From the NCBI RefSeq assembly GCF_002897035.1, contig NZ_BAUX01000007.1, positions 174,139 through 238,138 on the forward strand: a DNA stretch of 64,000 nt. Reading direction: 5' to 3'. This document shows positions 51,095 through 59,963 of the stretch, piece after piece; position 1 is the first letter of the stretch, and every line of letters begins with the position of its first letter. The stretch is from Methylopila sp. Yamaguchi (GTDB taxonomy: Bacteria; Pseudomonadota; Alphaproteobacteria; Rhizobiales; Methylopilaceae). The notes below the pieces were generated by a model, which saw only the letters and a program-made list of their open reading frames with translations, was not told the origin of the DNA and ran no database searches. Position numbers and translations under genes: made by a program.

Positions 51095-52585
51095 TCACCA
51101 CAACCAGCCGTGGGGCGCGACCGCGGCGACGAAGGCCAAGGCCATGATGGCGCCGAGCGCGATGCTCGCCTTGTCGCGCACGGCGAAGGCGACGGGGTCG
51201 TCGTGGAGCTCGTCGCGGCCGGACAGCACCCAGATCCGCCCGAGCCACAGGAACAGCACGCTCGGGAACACCCAGAGCGCGGCCGGCGTCTTGTACATGC
51301 CGGCCGGGAACGCCTCGTTGAAGATGTAGAGCACCATGACGAGCACCGCGGACATGCCCGTCGCGGTGCCCATGGCGATCAGGAAGGGCACGTCGGCCGC
51401 GACGTAGCCGCGGCCGCTCGCCTTGGCCGCCCCGGCCTGCGCCACGCGCGCCATCTCTGTGTGGCGCTTGGCGAAGGACAGCGAGGCGAAGATGAACATC
51501 GAGAACACCAAGAGCCACGGCGACGGCGGCACCGCGACCAGCGCGACGCCGATGACGAGCCGGAGCGTGAACAGCGCGGCGAGCGTAAACACGTCCACCA
51601 CCGCGAGTCGCTTCAGCCGGAACGAGTAGGCGAGCGTGACCACGAGGTAGGCGGCGAGGCTCGCGAACACCGCCCCGCCCATCAGCGCGCCGCCGGCCAG
51701 CGCCGCGACGATCGCGAGCGGCGCCGCGACGAGGCCCGCCGCGATCGGCAGGCGGCCGCTGGCGAAGGCGCGATCCTTCTTGGACCAGTGCTTGCGGTCG
51801 TCCTCGATGTCCCAGAGGTCGTTCAGCAGATAGGTGCCGGAGGCGAGCACGCCGAGTAGGACGAAGCCGATCAGCGCCTCGCTCCAGGCCACGAGGTCGA
51901 GCGCCTTGCCGCCGAGCACCAGCGGCACGAAGACGAGCGCGTTCTTGGCCCATTGGTGGACCCGGGCGGCCTTGAGCACGGTCCTGGCTCCGAGCTTGGG
52001 GCGGGGCAGCACGGCGAGCGGCGTGCGGATCGCCTCGGCGGCCTTCCGCACGCCAGGCTTCGCCTCGACGATGACGTTCTCGGCTGCGGCGCGCCAGACC
52101 GCGAGGTCCGCGCGGTGGTCGCCGGCGTAGGCGAAGCCGCCGGGGAAGCGGCTCGCGAGCACGCGCGCCTTGGCGTCGCCCTTGAGGTTGGTGGCGCCGT
52201 CGCTTGCGATCACGCCGTCGACGAAGCGGAAGCGGCGGGCGAGCTTCGCCGCCACCATGGCGTCCGAGGCGGTGGCGAGATGGATCTCGCGGCCGCGGGC
52301 GTGCTCGGCCTCGATGAAGGCGAGCAGCTCCTCGTTCAGCGGCAGGGCGTCGACGTCGAGATCGACGCGTTCGGCGAGCCGGCGCTTGAGGACCGCGCGC
52401 CCCTGCAGAAGCCAGAGCACGAGAAAGACGATGCGGAGCGGATTGCCGCGCAGATAGGCGAGCGCGGACTCCGCCAGCAGGTCGCCGCGCACCAGCGTGC
52501 CGTCGACGTCCACGGCGAGCGGCGGCAGGTCCCCGGCCGGAGCCCGTCTTGCGCCATCGGACCGAGGCATGCTGGCGAGCGTCAT
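51095..52585 (-). CDS. HAD-UbiA fusion: prenyltransferase family with N-terminal HAD phosphatase
   Basis: 496 residues from the ATG at 52585 (GGAGG six bases upstream). The N-terminal 190 residues are a HAD domain: nucleophile PLAVDVDGTLVRGD, HLATASDAMVA, GVIASDGATNLKGDAK, and FAYAGDHRADLAVW. A UbiA-type membrane domain follows with the metal/diphosphate motif LNDLWDIEDDRKHW and the second motif VRDKASIALGAIMA. Similar fusions are related to decaprenyl-phosphate phosphoribosyltransferase, in which a HAD could remove the 5-phosphate. Coupled to GtrA, it could supply a lipid-linked pentose to the envelope. Confidence 0.85.
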   Translation of the reverse strand: MTLASMPRSDGARRAPAGDLPPLAVDVDGTLVRGDLLAESALAYLRGNPLRIVFLVLWLLQGRAVLKRRLAERVDLDVDALPLNEELLAFIEAEHARGREIHLATASDAMVAAKLARRFRFVDGVIASDGATNLKGDAKARVLASRFPGGFAYAGDHRADLAVWRAAAENVIVEAKPGVRKAAEAIRTPLAVLPRPKLGARTVLKAARVHQWAKNALVFVPLVLGGKALDLVAWSEALIGFVLLGVLASGTYLLNDLWDIEDDRKHWSKKDRAFASGRLPIAAGLVAAPLAIVAALAGGALMGGAVFASLAAYLVVTLAYSFRLKRLAVVDVFTLAALFTLRLVIGVALVAVPPSPWLLVFSMFIFASLSFAKRHTEMARVAQAGAAKASGRGYVAADVPFLIAMGTATGMSAVLVMVLYIFNEAFPAGMYKTPAALWVFPSVLFLWLGRIWVLSGRDELHDDPVAFAVRDKASIALGAIMALAFVAAVAPHGWLW

Positions 52586-52795
52586 GCGCATCCTCCGCGT
52601 TGCGGCTCCGGCGCCACGGCGGCCGGAGATTTGCACGGCTTTCGCCGCCCCTCGGCGGCATCCGCAATCTCTCGTATCGCAATCGGGTTAAGAACCGCCC
52701 TATGTCCGCCGTGTTCGAGGGCTTGTCTCCCGCGCGTTTCCGAATGCGTCTGACTTGCGTCTCGCGGCGCTCAATGACATCTGCTCACGGCTAAT

Positions 52796-55537
52796 ATGTC
52801 CCGACCCCACGAGACGGCCCCCGCTCCCGAGACGCCCGCGCTCGGCGCCGCGTCCTCAGCCGCGCCGCCGCCGATGGCGCCCGACGCCGTCGACGCCATG
52901 CGCGACGACGGCGCGACGCCGCTCGGCTTCCCGCGGCTGCGCGCCTGGGCGGCCACCGTGCCCTGGCGCACGGTCGGCGCCATCGCCTCGGTCGTGCTGT
53001 TCAGCGTCGTGCTCTACGTGCTGCACGGCCTCGTGGAGGAGGTGAAGCTCGACGACGTGCGCGCGGCCATCGCCGCGAAGCCCTGGAGCACGCTCGGGAT
53101 CGCCCTCGCGGCCACCGCGGCGAGCTATGTCGCGCTCACCGGCTACGACTGGTTCGGCATCGTCCACATCAAGCGGCGCGACGTCGGCTACCCCGTGGCG
53201 GCGCTCGCCTCCTTCACCGGCTACGCGCTGAGCTACACCATCGGCTTCCAGATCGTGGTCGCGGGCGCCGTGCGCTACCGGATCTACGCCGGGGCGGGGC
53301 TCGGGGCGGCGGAGGTCGCGGCGATCACCGCGATCTCGGCGCTGACCCTCTGGCTGGGCATCTTCTTCACGCTCGCGCTCGGCCTCGTCACCGAGGCGCA
53401 GGACGTCGCGCGGCTGGACGGCATGTCGCCCAGCCTGAACATGGCGATCGGGATCGCGATCATCATCGCGCTCGTCGTCTATCTCGTCTGGATCGGCCGC
53501 CGCGAGCGCGCCGTGACCGTCGAGGGCTACCGCCTCGCGCTGCCGGGCGTGAAGTCGACCGCGGCGCAGATCGTGATCGGGCTCGTCGACCTGCTCGGCG
53601 CCGCCTTCGCGCTCTGGGTGCTGCTGCCGGCCGACGCGGTCATCGCCTTCCCAACCTTCGCCGCCCTGTTCGTGGTGGCGATGACGCTCGGCATGCTGAG
53701 CCACGCCCCCGGGGGCGCCGGCGTCATCGAGGCGACCGTGCTGCTGGCTCTGCCCAACCTGCCGGCCGACGCGGTGCTGGCGAGCCTGCTGCTCTGGCGC
53801 GTCGTCTACTACCTCATCCCCTTCACCATCGCGCTCTGCCTGCTCGGCGCCTCCGAGCTCGCCCGCCGCAAGGGCCATTTCCAGCGCGCCGGCGCCATGC
53901 TCGCCGTCGTGATGCGGCCGGTCGCGCCGATCGTGCTGGGCGCCGCCGTGTTCCTCGGCGGCATCGTCCTGCTGGTCTCCGGCGCGCTGCCGGCCGAGAC
54001 CGACCGCCTCCATCTGATCCGCGGGATCGTGCCCCTTCCCTTCGTCGAGGGCTCGCACCTGCTCGCGAGCGTCGTCGGCGTGGTGCTGCTCGTGGTGGCG
54101 CGCGGGCTCCTGCGACGGCTCGACAGCGCCTACCGCGTGGCGCAGGTGCTGCTCTCGGCCGGCCTCGTGTTCTCCCTGATCAAGGGCGTGGACGTGGAGG
54201 AGGCGCTGGTGCTCGGCGGCGTGCTGGCGCTGCTCACCGTGAACCGCCGCGCGTTCTACCGCCGCGCCTCGCTCTGGAGCCAGGATCTCGCCCCGGCCTG
54301 GCTCGCGGCGGTCGCGATCGTGCTGGCGGGCTCGATCTGGCTCGGCTTCTTCGCCTACCGCAACGTCGAGTACTCGAACGACCTGTGGTGGGACTTCGCC
54401 TACCGCGGCGACGCCCCGCGCTTCCTCCGGGCCTCTCTCGCCGCCTGCGTGGCGGCGCTCGCCATCGGCCTGCACGCGCTGCTGCACCGCCAGTCGACGC
54501 CGAAGGCGGGCGCGGGCGAACCGGCGGAGCGCCTCGCGGCGATCGTCGCGACGAGCGCCCGCGCGGACGCCAATCTCGCCTTCCTCGGCGACAAGCGGTT
54601 CCTGTTCTCCGACACCGGCGACGCCTTCATCATGTACCAGGTGCAGGGCCGGAGCTGGGTCGCCATGGGCGATCCCGTAGGGCCGGCAGAACGCGTCTCG
54701 GAGCTTGTCTGGGCGTTCCGGGAGCTCGCGGATCAGCACAGCGGCTGGCCGGTGTTCTACCAGGCGAGCGTTGCGCGCCTGCCGAGCTATCTTGATCTCG
54801 GCCTCTCCCTGCTGAAGCTCGGCGAGGAGGCGCGCGTCGATCTCGCCGCGTTCACGCTGGAGGGCAAGGCGGGCTACGAATGGCGCTACGTCGACCGCAA
54901 GGCCGCCAAGGACGGCATCGACGTTGTGATCGTCCCGCGGGACGAAGCGCGCGCGCTCTATCCCGAGTTCAAGGCGGTGTCAGACGCGTGGATGGCCTCG
55001 AAGAAGGCCGGCGAGAAGGGCTTCTCGCTCGGTTTCTGGTCCGAGGATTATCTCCGCCACTTCGACATGGCGGTCGTCCGCCACGAGGGGCGGATCGTCG
55101 CCTTCGCCAACATGTGGTACGGCGCGAACAAGGAGGAGGCGACGGTCGATCTGATGCGCTACGCCCCCGACGCGCCGAAGGGCGTGATGGACGCGCTGTT
55201 CGTGCGGCTGATGCTGCGCGCGAAGGCCGACGGCTACCGCTGGTTCAACCTTGGCATGGCGCCGCTGTCTGGACTGACGGACCATCCGCTCGGACCGACC
55301 TGGAACCGCGTCGGCGCCTTCCTGTTCCGCTACGGCGACAACTTCTACAATTTCGAGGGTCTTCGGACCTACAAGTCCAAGTTCAACCCGGTGTGGGAGC
55401 CGCGCTACCTCGCCTGCCCCGGCGGCTGGGTTCTGCCCCAGATCCTGATCGACGTCACCGCCCTAATCGGCGGCGCCCCCAAGCGCGCCGCCGCGACCGC
55501 CGCCCCGCAGCCCGCAGCCAAGGAGACCGCGGCGTGA
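52796..55537 (+). CDS. mprF: Bifunctional lysylphosphatidylglycerol flippase/synthetase MprF (LpiA)
   Basis: 913 residues. A cytoplasmic N-terminus of about 55 residues is followed by a large membrane flippase part with many helices (about 60-570), including SHAPGGAGVIEATVLLALP. The C-terminal soluble synthetase (about 590-890) has NLAFLGDKRFLFSDTGDAF, QVQGRSWVAMGDPVG, HEGRIVAFANMWYG and WFNLGMAPLSGLTDHPLGPTW in pieces. It transfers an amino acid from tRNA to phosphatidylglycerol and flips the product, lowering surface negative charge. It overlaps acvB by GTGA, the known lpiA-acvB arrangement linked to acid and peptide tolerance. Confidence 0.94.
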   Translation: MSRPHETAPAPETPALGAASSAAPPPMAPDAVDAMRDDGATPLGFPRLRAWAATVPWRTVGAIASVVLFSVVLYVLHGLVEEVKLDDVRAAIAAKPWSTLGIALAATAASYVALTGYDWFGIVHIKRRDVGYPVAALASFTGYALSYTIGFQIVVAGAVRYRIYAGAGLGAAEVAAITAISALTLWLGIFFTLALGLVTEAQDVARLDGMSPSLNMAIGIAIIIALVVYLVWIGRRERAVTVEGYRLALPGVKSTAAQIVIGLVDLLGAAFALWVLLPADAVIAFPTFAALFVVAMTLGMLSHAPGGAGVIEATVLLALPNLPADAVLASLLLWRVVYYLIPFTIALCLLGASELARRKGHFQRAGAMLAVVMRPVAPIVLGAAVFLGGIVLLVSGALPAETDRLHLIRGIVPLPFVEGSHLLASVVGVVLLVVARGLLRRLDSAYRVAQVLLSAGLVFSLIKGVDVEEALVLGGVLALLTVNRRAFYRRASLWSQDLAPAWLAAVAIVLAGSIWLGFFAYRNVEYSNDLWWDFAYRGDAPRFLRASLAACVAALAIGLHALLHRQSTPKAGAGEPAERLAAIVATSARADANLAFLGDKRFLFSDTGDAFIMYQVQGRSWVAMGDPVGPAERVSELVWAFRELADQHSGWPVFYQASVARLPSYLDLGLSLLKLGEEARVDLAAFTLEGKAGYEWRYVDRKAAKDGIDVVIVPRDEARALYPEFKAVSDAWMASKKAGEKGFSLGFWSEDYLRHFDMAVVRHEGRIVAFANMWYGANKEEATVDLMRYAPDAPKGVMDALFVRLMLRAKADGYRWFNLGMAPLSGLTDHPLGPTWNRVGAFLFRYGDNFYNFEGLRTYKSKFNPVWEPRYLACPGGWVLPQILIDVTALIGGAPKRAAATAAPQPAAKETAA

Positions 55538-56934
55538 GGCGCCTCGCGGCCCTCCTCGTCCTCGCTCTGGCCTGTCTTGCGGCCGTCGGCCCCGCCCGCG
55601 CCGACGATCTTCGGCGGGCGACGGTGAAGAACGAGACGCTCGACGCCATTCCGGTCGTCGGCCCCGCCGACGAGCCCTCGGCGATCGTGGTGATGATCTC
55701 CGACCTCGACGGCTGGACGCCGAAGCTCCAGTCGGACGCCGACGCGCTCGCGACCCAGGGCGCGCTCGTCGTCGGCGTCGACCTGAAGCGCTATCTCGCC
55801 GGCCTCGCCAAGGAGACCGACGACTGCTTCTACATGCCGGGCGACATCGAGGAGTACACCCGCCTCGCCGGCAAGGAACTTGGGATCAAGACCTACCGCT
55901 TCCCCGTCCTGCTGGGGTCGGGCCGCGGCGCGGACATCGTCTACGCCATGCTGGTCCAGGCCCCGCCCAACATGTTCGCCGGCGGCGTCTCGGTCGGGTT
56001 TTCCGGCTCCGCGCCGCTGACCAAGGCGCTCTGCGACGGGCCGAAGGCCGAGACGCTGGCGAACGGCGAGCTCACGCTCGGCGCCCCGGATTCGACGGAC
56101 GGCCTGCAGGGCGAGTGGCGGGTGCTGACCGCCGGCCCGGCGCCCCGGAAGATCAAGGACTTCGTCGAGCCTCTGCCGAACGGCGACGTCGTGGAGGCGC
56201 CCGCGGGCTCCGACCTGACCCAGGCCGCCTTCGACGCCGCGCTCGACATCGGCGGCGGCGACCCCGACGCCGTCAACGCGTTACCGCTGGTGCTCTACCC
56301 GCCGACCCAGCCGACCGTGAAGGGCCTCGTGGTGATCTACGCGGGCGACGGCGGCTGGCGGGATCTCGACAAGACCATCGCCGGCTTCTTCCAGAACGAG
56401 GGCTACGGCGTCGTCGGCGTCGACACCCTCCGCTACTTCTGGAACGAGAAGACGCCGCGCGAGCTTGGCGACGACCTTGAGGCGATCCTCGGCCGCTACG
56501 CCCCGGAGTGGAAGGCGAAGAACGTCCTCCTCGCCGGCTACTCCTTCGGGGCAGACGTGCTGCCCTTCGCCTGGCAGCGACTGTCCAAGCAGGTCCGCGA
56601 CAGCGTCCGCCTGATCGCCCTCCTCGGCCTTTCCAAGACGGCGGACTTCGAGGTCAGCGTCTCCGGCTGGCTCGGCGTCGGGACCGGCGCCCACGACGTG
56701 GTGAAGGCCTCGGCCAACCTTCCGATGGACCGCGTCCTCTGCGTCTACGGCAAGGAGGAACTTGAGGAGGCGGACAACGACGTCGCCTGCGCGACCGACG
56801 TTTTCCCGAAGACCTCGCGCATCGAGGAGCCGGGCGGCCACCACTTCGACGAGAACTACGACGCGCTCGCCAAGCGCCTCGACGCCGAATTCGTCAAACG
56901 CGCCGCGGCCCAGCCCGCCGCGCCGGGACGATAG
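55534..56934 (+). CDS. acvB: AcvB/VirJ-family periplasmic protein
   Basis: 466 residues from a GTG, with a signal peptide (RRLAALLVLALACLAAVGPARA). The N-terminal half is the AcvB-specific part and the C-terminal half the VirJ domain: LVVIYAGDGGWRDLDKTIAG, GVVGVDTLRYFWNEKTP, then the serine elbow LLAGYSFGADVLPFAWQ near residue 336 and the late histidine in EPGGHHFDENYD. In Agrobacterium AcvB is reported to hydrolyse lysyl-PG made by LpiA; the serine hydrolase site is consistent with that. The downstream gap 56935-57080 holds no gene. Confidence 0.92.
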   Translation: MRRLAALLVLALACLAAVGPARADDLRRATVKNETLDAIPVVGPADEPSAIVVMISDLDGWTPKLQSDADALATQGALVVGVDLKRYLAGLAKETDDCFYMPGDIEEYTRLAGKELGIKTYRFPVLLGSGRGADIVYAMLVQAPPNMFAGGVSVGFSGSAPLTKALCDGPKAETLANGELTLGAPDSTDGLQGEWRVLTAGPAPRKIKDFVEPLPNGDVVEAPAGSDLTQAAFDAALDIGGGDPDAVNALPLVLYPPTQPTVKGLVVIYAGDGGWRDLDKTIAGFFQNEGYGVVGVDTLRYFWNEKTPRELGDDLEAILGRYAPEWKAKNVLLAGYSFGADVLPFAWQRLSKQVRDSVRLIALLGLSKTADFEVSVSGWLGVGTGAHDVVKASANLPMDRVLCVYGKEELEEADNDVACATDVFPKTSRIEEPGGHHFDENYDALAKRLDAEFVKRAAAQPAAPGR

Positions 56935-56983
56935 GCAAGGCAACCGTCGCCCCGCGCCGGTTGCGGCTCCGTCCAACCGTCGC

Positions 56984-57000
56984 CCACATGCGACATGTGG
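56984..57000. promoter_or_regulatory. Palindrome after acvB
   Basis: CCACATG-CGA-CATGTGG (56984-57000) is a perfect 7-3-7 inverted repeat, 50 bases after the acvB stop and 81 before the next gene. It could be a transcript hairpin or an operator for the following hydrolase-like gene. Confidence 0.3.
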
Positions 57001-57080
57001 CGCGTAATTGATCATCGACGCTGGCGCCCCACCCGCGGCCTGTCGCATTATACGCTGCGGCTCGGGGGAACTGCTTCATC

Positions 57081-58235
57081 ATGACGTCATCAGTGCTCTA
57101 CGAAGACGACGACGTCGCGGTGCTCCACGACGTCGGGTCGGACAGCGGAATACTGGTCATATCGTTCACGCCGCTCCTTCCAAAGCCGTTCAAGCGCCTT
57201 GAGGGCTTCGGACAGAGAGCGATCGCCCGGATGGGCTTCGACGGCCTCTACTTCGTCGCCAAGCACAATCACTGGTGGCAGGTCGAGGGCATGGCTGCGG
57301 CCCTGAGCGCCGCCCAGACCGCGCGCCGCGGCTATTCTCGCGCGATCACCTACGGCACCAGCATGGGGGCCTACGGCGCCCTGGCGTTTTCAGGCGCTCT
57401 GGAAGCGGACGGCGTGTTCGCGCTGTCCCCGCAGCTTTCGATCGACGCTGAGGAAGTGCCGTTCGAGAAGCGGTGGCGATCCCACGCCGGCCGGCTAACC
57501 TTCAAAAGGGCCCAGCTCAACGAAGGCGTCATCAAGACCGGCGAGATCGACATCGTCTACGATCCGATGAACGACGACGGGAAGCACGCGGCTCTCCTCC
57601 AGGCTCCGGCGCGGCACATCAGGATTCCCTTGGTCGGCCATGGAACGCCGGACTACCTCCACCGCATCGGCCTCCTCAAGCCCATGCTCGCCGCGGCGGC
57701 CTGCGGCAAGCCGCTCCCGACTCCCACTCTTCGCGAGCGACGCGACCAGCATTACTACTTCGCCAATCTCGCGAAGCTCGCTGCGCGACGAGGTCGCCTT
57801 CCGCTGGCCGTCACGCTGATGGAGCGCGCCTACGCGCTCTCCGGCAAGGTTCTCGGATACGGCAACGTCCTGGCCTCGTTCTATCACCGTGCGGGCCGCT
57901 TCGACGAAGAAGCCGACCTGTGCCGCGACCTGATCGCCCGCGGCTTCGCCAGACCCGCTGTGCTGAAGCGCTACGCCGCCGTGCTCAACACGATCGCGAG
58001 CGCCCAGGCGAAAAGCGGCAGGCTGGTGGAGGCCAGCATGACGCTCGTGCCCCTTACGGGGGAGCCGTTTCCGGATGACGTTCGGGAAGACGCCCTCGAG
58101 CGCCAGCGAACCTTCCAGCGCAGCCGCGCCCGTGCTCCGAAGGGCGTCGAAGCTGCCGCCAGACGCCCTCAACCGGCCTTGATGCCGCGCTACGCCATCG
58201 GCTTCTTGCGCAACTGGTTACGCAGAGGGCCCTAA
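57081..58235 (+). CDS. Alpha/beta-hydrolase-like protein with helical C-terminal repeat region
   Basis: 384 residues. The N-terminal 230 residues look like an alpha/beta hydrolase: the elbow TYGTSMGAYGALAFSGAL with Ser near residue 95, LSPQLSIDAEEVP after it, and a possible acid/His pair (IDIVYDPMNDDGKHAA and IPLVGHGTPDYL). The C-terminal part (about 240-330) is helical and TPR-like: YFANLAKLAARRGRLPLAVTLMERAYAL followed by YGNVLASFYHRAGRFDEEADLCRDLIARG (as repeating units). No signal peptide or membrane segment. Such proteins are often found near polysaccharide genes; I do not assign a function. It overlaps the next small gene. Confidence 0.7.
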   Translation: MTSSVLYEDDDVAVLHDVGSDSGILVISFTPLLPKPFKRLEGFGQRAIARMGFDGLYFVAKHNHWWQVEGMAAALSAAQTARRGYSRAITYGTSMGAYGALAFSGALEADGVFALSPQLSIDAEEVPFEKRWRSHAGRLTFKRAQLNEGVIKTGEIDIVYDPMNDDGKHAALLQAPARHIRIPLVGHGTPDYLHRIGLLKPMLAAAACGKPLPTPTLRERRDQHYYFANLAKLAARRGRLPLAVTLMERAYALSGKVLGYGNVLASFYHRAGRFDEEADLCRDLIARGFARPAVLKRYAAVLNTIASAQAKSGRLVEASMTLVPLTGEPFPDDVREDALERQRTFQRSRARAPKGVEAAARRPQPALMPRYAIGFLRNWLRRGP

Positions 58236-58474
58236 TGCCTGACCAACTCGTGGACCACACGCTCCACCTGATCGCCGACGCCATCCTTCGGGCTCAGATG
58301 ATCTGGGACATTCCCCTCAGCTACGACGCCGGCTCCGCGGCGGACGCCGTGCTTGCGGCGGAGGCGGTCTTGCTCGCGCTCGGTCTCACCATCGACCAAG
58401 CCAAGCGGCTCATGATCCGCGAAGAGCGGCGGCGGCGCGCGGCCTCCGTCCGGCGGGCTCCGTCGGCAAGTTGA
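58235..58474 (+). CDS. Small protein of unknown function coupled to the hydrolase-like gene
   Basis: 79 residues; its ATG overlaps the previous stop codon as TAATG. The chain is helical: VDHTLHLIADAILRAQMIWDI, then AADAVLAAEAVLLALGLTID and a basic tail rich in arginine (REERRRRAASVRR). It has no signal peptide or clear membrane segment. Coupling argues for a real gene working with its neighbour; no family recognised. Confidence 0.6.
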   Translation: MPDQLVDHTLHLIADAILRAQMIWDIPLSYDAGSAADAVLAAEAVLLALGLTIDQAKRLMIREERRRRAASVRRAPSAS

Positions 58475-58495
58475 CCTCCCTCCAGTCGCCTCTCC

Positions 58496-58521
58496 GGAAC
58501 GTCGAATAATACGATCGTTCC
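58496..58521. promoter_or_regulatory. Long inverted repeat upstream of the HSL-type esterase
   Basis: GGAACG (58496-58501) pairs with CGTTCC (58516-58521) across an AT-rich centre (AATAATA), with further CG pairs inside. It could be a TetR-size operator. GGAAC followed 15 bases later by CGTT is also close to an EcfG promoter (usual spacing 16-17), so two readings compete. Confidence 0.35.
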
Positions 58522-58651
58522 AGACCGCGCGCATAATCGTGTCTTTTCATCGAAGGACAAACGGGTAAGCTCTCCCCGCACGACTGCGGCCCTCAAGACG
58601 CGTCGAGAAGGCGTCCGCCGCCGTCTCAAGACATGCGAGGAGACCAACGCC

Positions 58652-59737
58652 ATGTCGATTTTCGAAACCGGACAGTCGCTCGGCGGGCCGAGCGTTGGAG
58701 AGCAGGTCGCGCGTTTGCTCGGCGCGGTGCGGGGCGATCCCGTCGCGCGCGCCGACCTCGACATGACGCGCGTGCTGGAGGAGCTCCGCGCGCTGGCTCC
58801 GGAGCCGATCGAGGACCTGACGCCAGAAGCCGCCCGTCGGCAACCGACGCCGTCGGACGCCGTCAAGGCATTGATCGCGAAGACCGGACTCGCGACCGCC
58901 CCGGACGGCGTCGTCGCCAGCGACGTGCGCTACCCCGGAGTCGAGGACGACCTGCCGGCGCGGATCTACCGGACCTTCGGCGACGGGACGCCCCGCCCGA
59001 TCGTGCTGTACTTCCACGGCGGCGGCTGGGTGTTCGCCGACCTCGACGCCTACGACGCGACGCCGCGCGCGATCGCGGCGCGCACCGGCGCGGTCGTGGT
59101 CTCGGCGCACTATCGCCTCGCGCCTGAGCACAAGTTTCCGGCGGCCCACGACGACGCGATCGAGGCCTACCGCTGGGTGATCGAGGAGGCCGAGGCGCTC
59201 GGCGGGGACCCGTCCCGCATCGCCGTGATGGGCGAGAGCGCCGGCGGCAACCTCGCGATCAACGTCGCGATCGCCGCCCGAGACCAAGGGCTGCCCCCGC
59301 CCACGCACCAGGTTCTGATCACGCCCGTGGCGGGCGTCGACATGGAGACGCCGTCCTACCAGATCAACGAACACGCGCGTCCGCTCAACAAGGCCATGAT
59401 GGGGTGGTTCGTCGGCCACGCCCTCGCGGACGCTCAGGCGCAGGAGGATCCGCGGCTCGACCTCGTCGGGCGGGCGGACCTCCGCGGACTGCCGCCGACG
59501 ACGCTGATCACCGCCGAGATCGATCCGCTGCGCTGGGAAGGCCAGGCGCTGGCGGAGAAGCTCCGCGCCGCCGGCGTCGCCGTCAACGCCGTCGATTTCG
59601 AGGGCGTCACCCATGAGTTCTTCGGCATGAGCGAGGTGGTGCGCGATGCCCGCCTCGCCCAGGAAGCCGTCGCCCGCGATCTCGTCGCCGCGTTTGCGCC
59701 GGACGAGCGCGGGGCCCGCGTAGGTCGAGCGCTGTAG
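58652..59737 (+). CDS. Alpha/beta hydrolase, hormone-sensitive-lipase type (fold-3)
   Basis: 361 residues; GAGGAG lies about ten bases upstream. The family marks are the HGGGW oxyanion loop (LYFHGGGWVFADLDAY), HYRLAPEHKFPAAHDD, the nucleophile elbow VMGESAGGNLAINVA, a late aspartate in LITAEIDPLRWEGQ and the histidine in FEGVTHEFFGM. The first 90 residues are an N-terminal cap typical of these esterases. It hydrolyses short-chain esters; the natural substrate is unknown. A terminator follows, so it is monocistronic. Confidence 0.88.
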   Translation: MSIFETGQSLGGPSVGEQVARLLGAVRGDPVARADLDMTRVLEELRALAPEPIEDLTPEAARRQPTPSDAVKALIAKTGLATAPDGVVASDVRYPGVEDDLPARIYRTFGDGTPRPIVLYFHGGGWVFADLDAYDATPRAIAARTGAVVVSAHYRLAPEHKFPAAHDDAIEAYRWVIEEAEALGGDPSRIAVMGESAGGNLAINVAIAARDQGLPPPTHQVLITPVAGVDMETPSYQINEHARPLNKAMMGWFVGHALADAQAQEDPRLDLVGRADLRGLPPTTLITAEIDPLRWEGQALAEKLRAAGVAVNAVDFEGVTHEFFGMSEVVRDARLAQEAVARDLVAAFAPDERGARVGRAL

Positions 59738-59765
59738 CCCCCGTCAGTCTCTCCGACCTTCGTAG

Positions 59766-59806
59766 AACGGCGCGTCGCCCGGGCGGGAGACGCGCCGTTT
59801 GCGTTT
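59766..59806 (+). terminator. Rho-independent terminator after the HSL-type esterase
   Basis: AACGGCGCGTC (59766-59776) pairs perfectly with GACGCGCCGTT (59789-59799) around a 12-base loop and is followed by TGCGTTTT. It lies 29 bases after the stop. Confidence 0.8.
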
Positions 59807-59883
59807 TAGGCGTTTGAGGCGACCGGCGCACGGTCTGGAACGGCGGCCTCGGTCGCCCTTCCGCAGCCCTTGCGGATCACCGA

Positions 59884-59927
59884 TTGACATTCCTCCGCCT
59901 CCAATTTCTATTCAATCAGTAGATTGA
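59884..59927 (+). promoter_or_regulatory. Sigma70-type promoter with overlapping palindrome upstream of sfnG
   Basis: A perfect -35 TTGACA (59884-59889), 17 bases, then -10 TCTATT (59907-59912). Directly over the expected start is the palindrome TCAATC-AGTA-GATTGA (59912-59927), perfect over 6-4-6. The sfnG start follows 36 bases later. This arrangement suits repression or sulfur-dependent control; the regulator is unknown. Confidence 0.6.
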
Positions 59928-59963
59928 CTTAGGAAACGGTGAACCCTCCGCGAAGGAGCTCTC

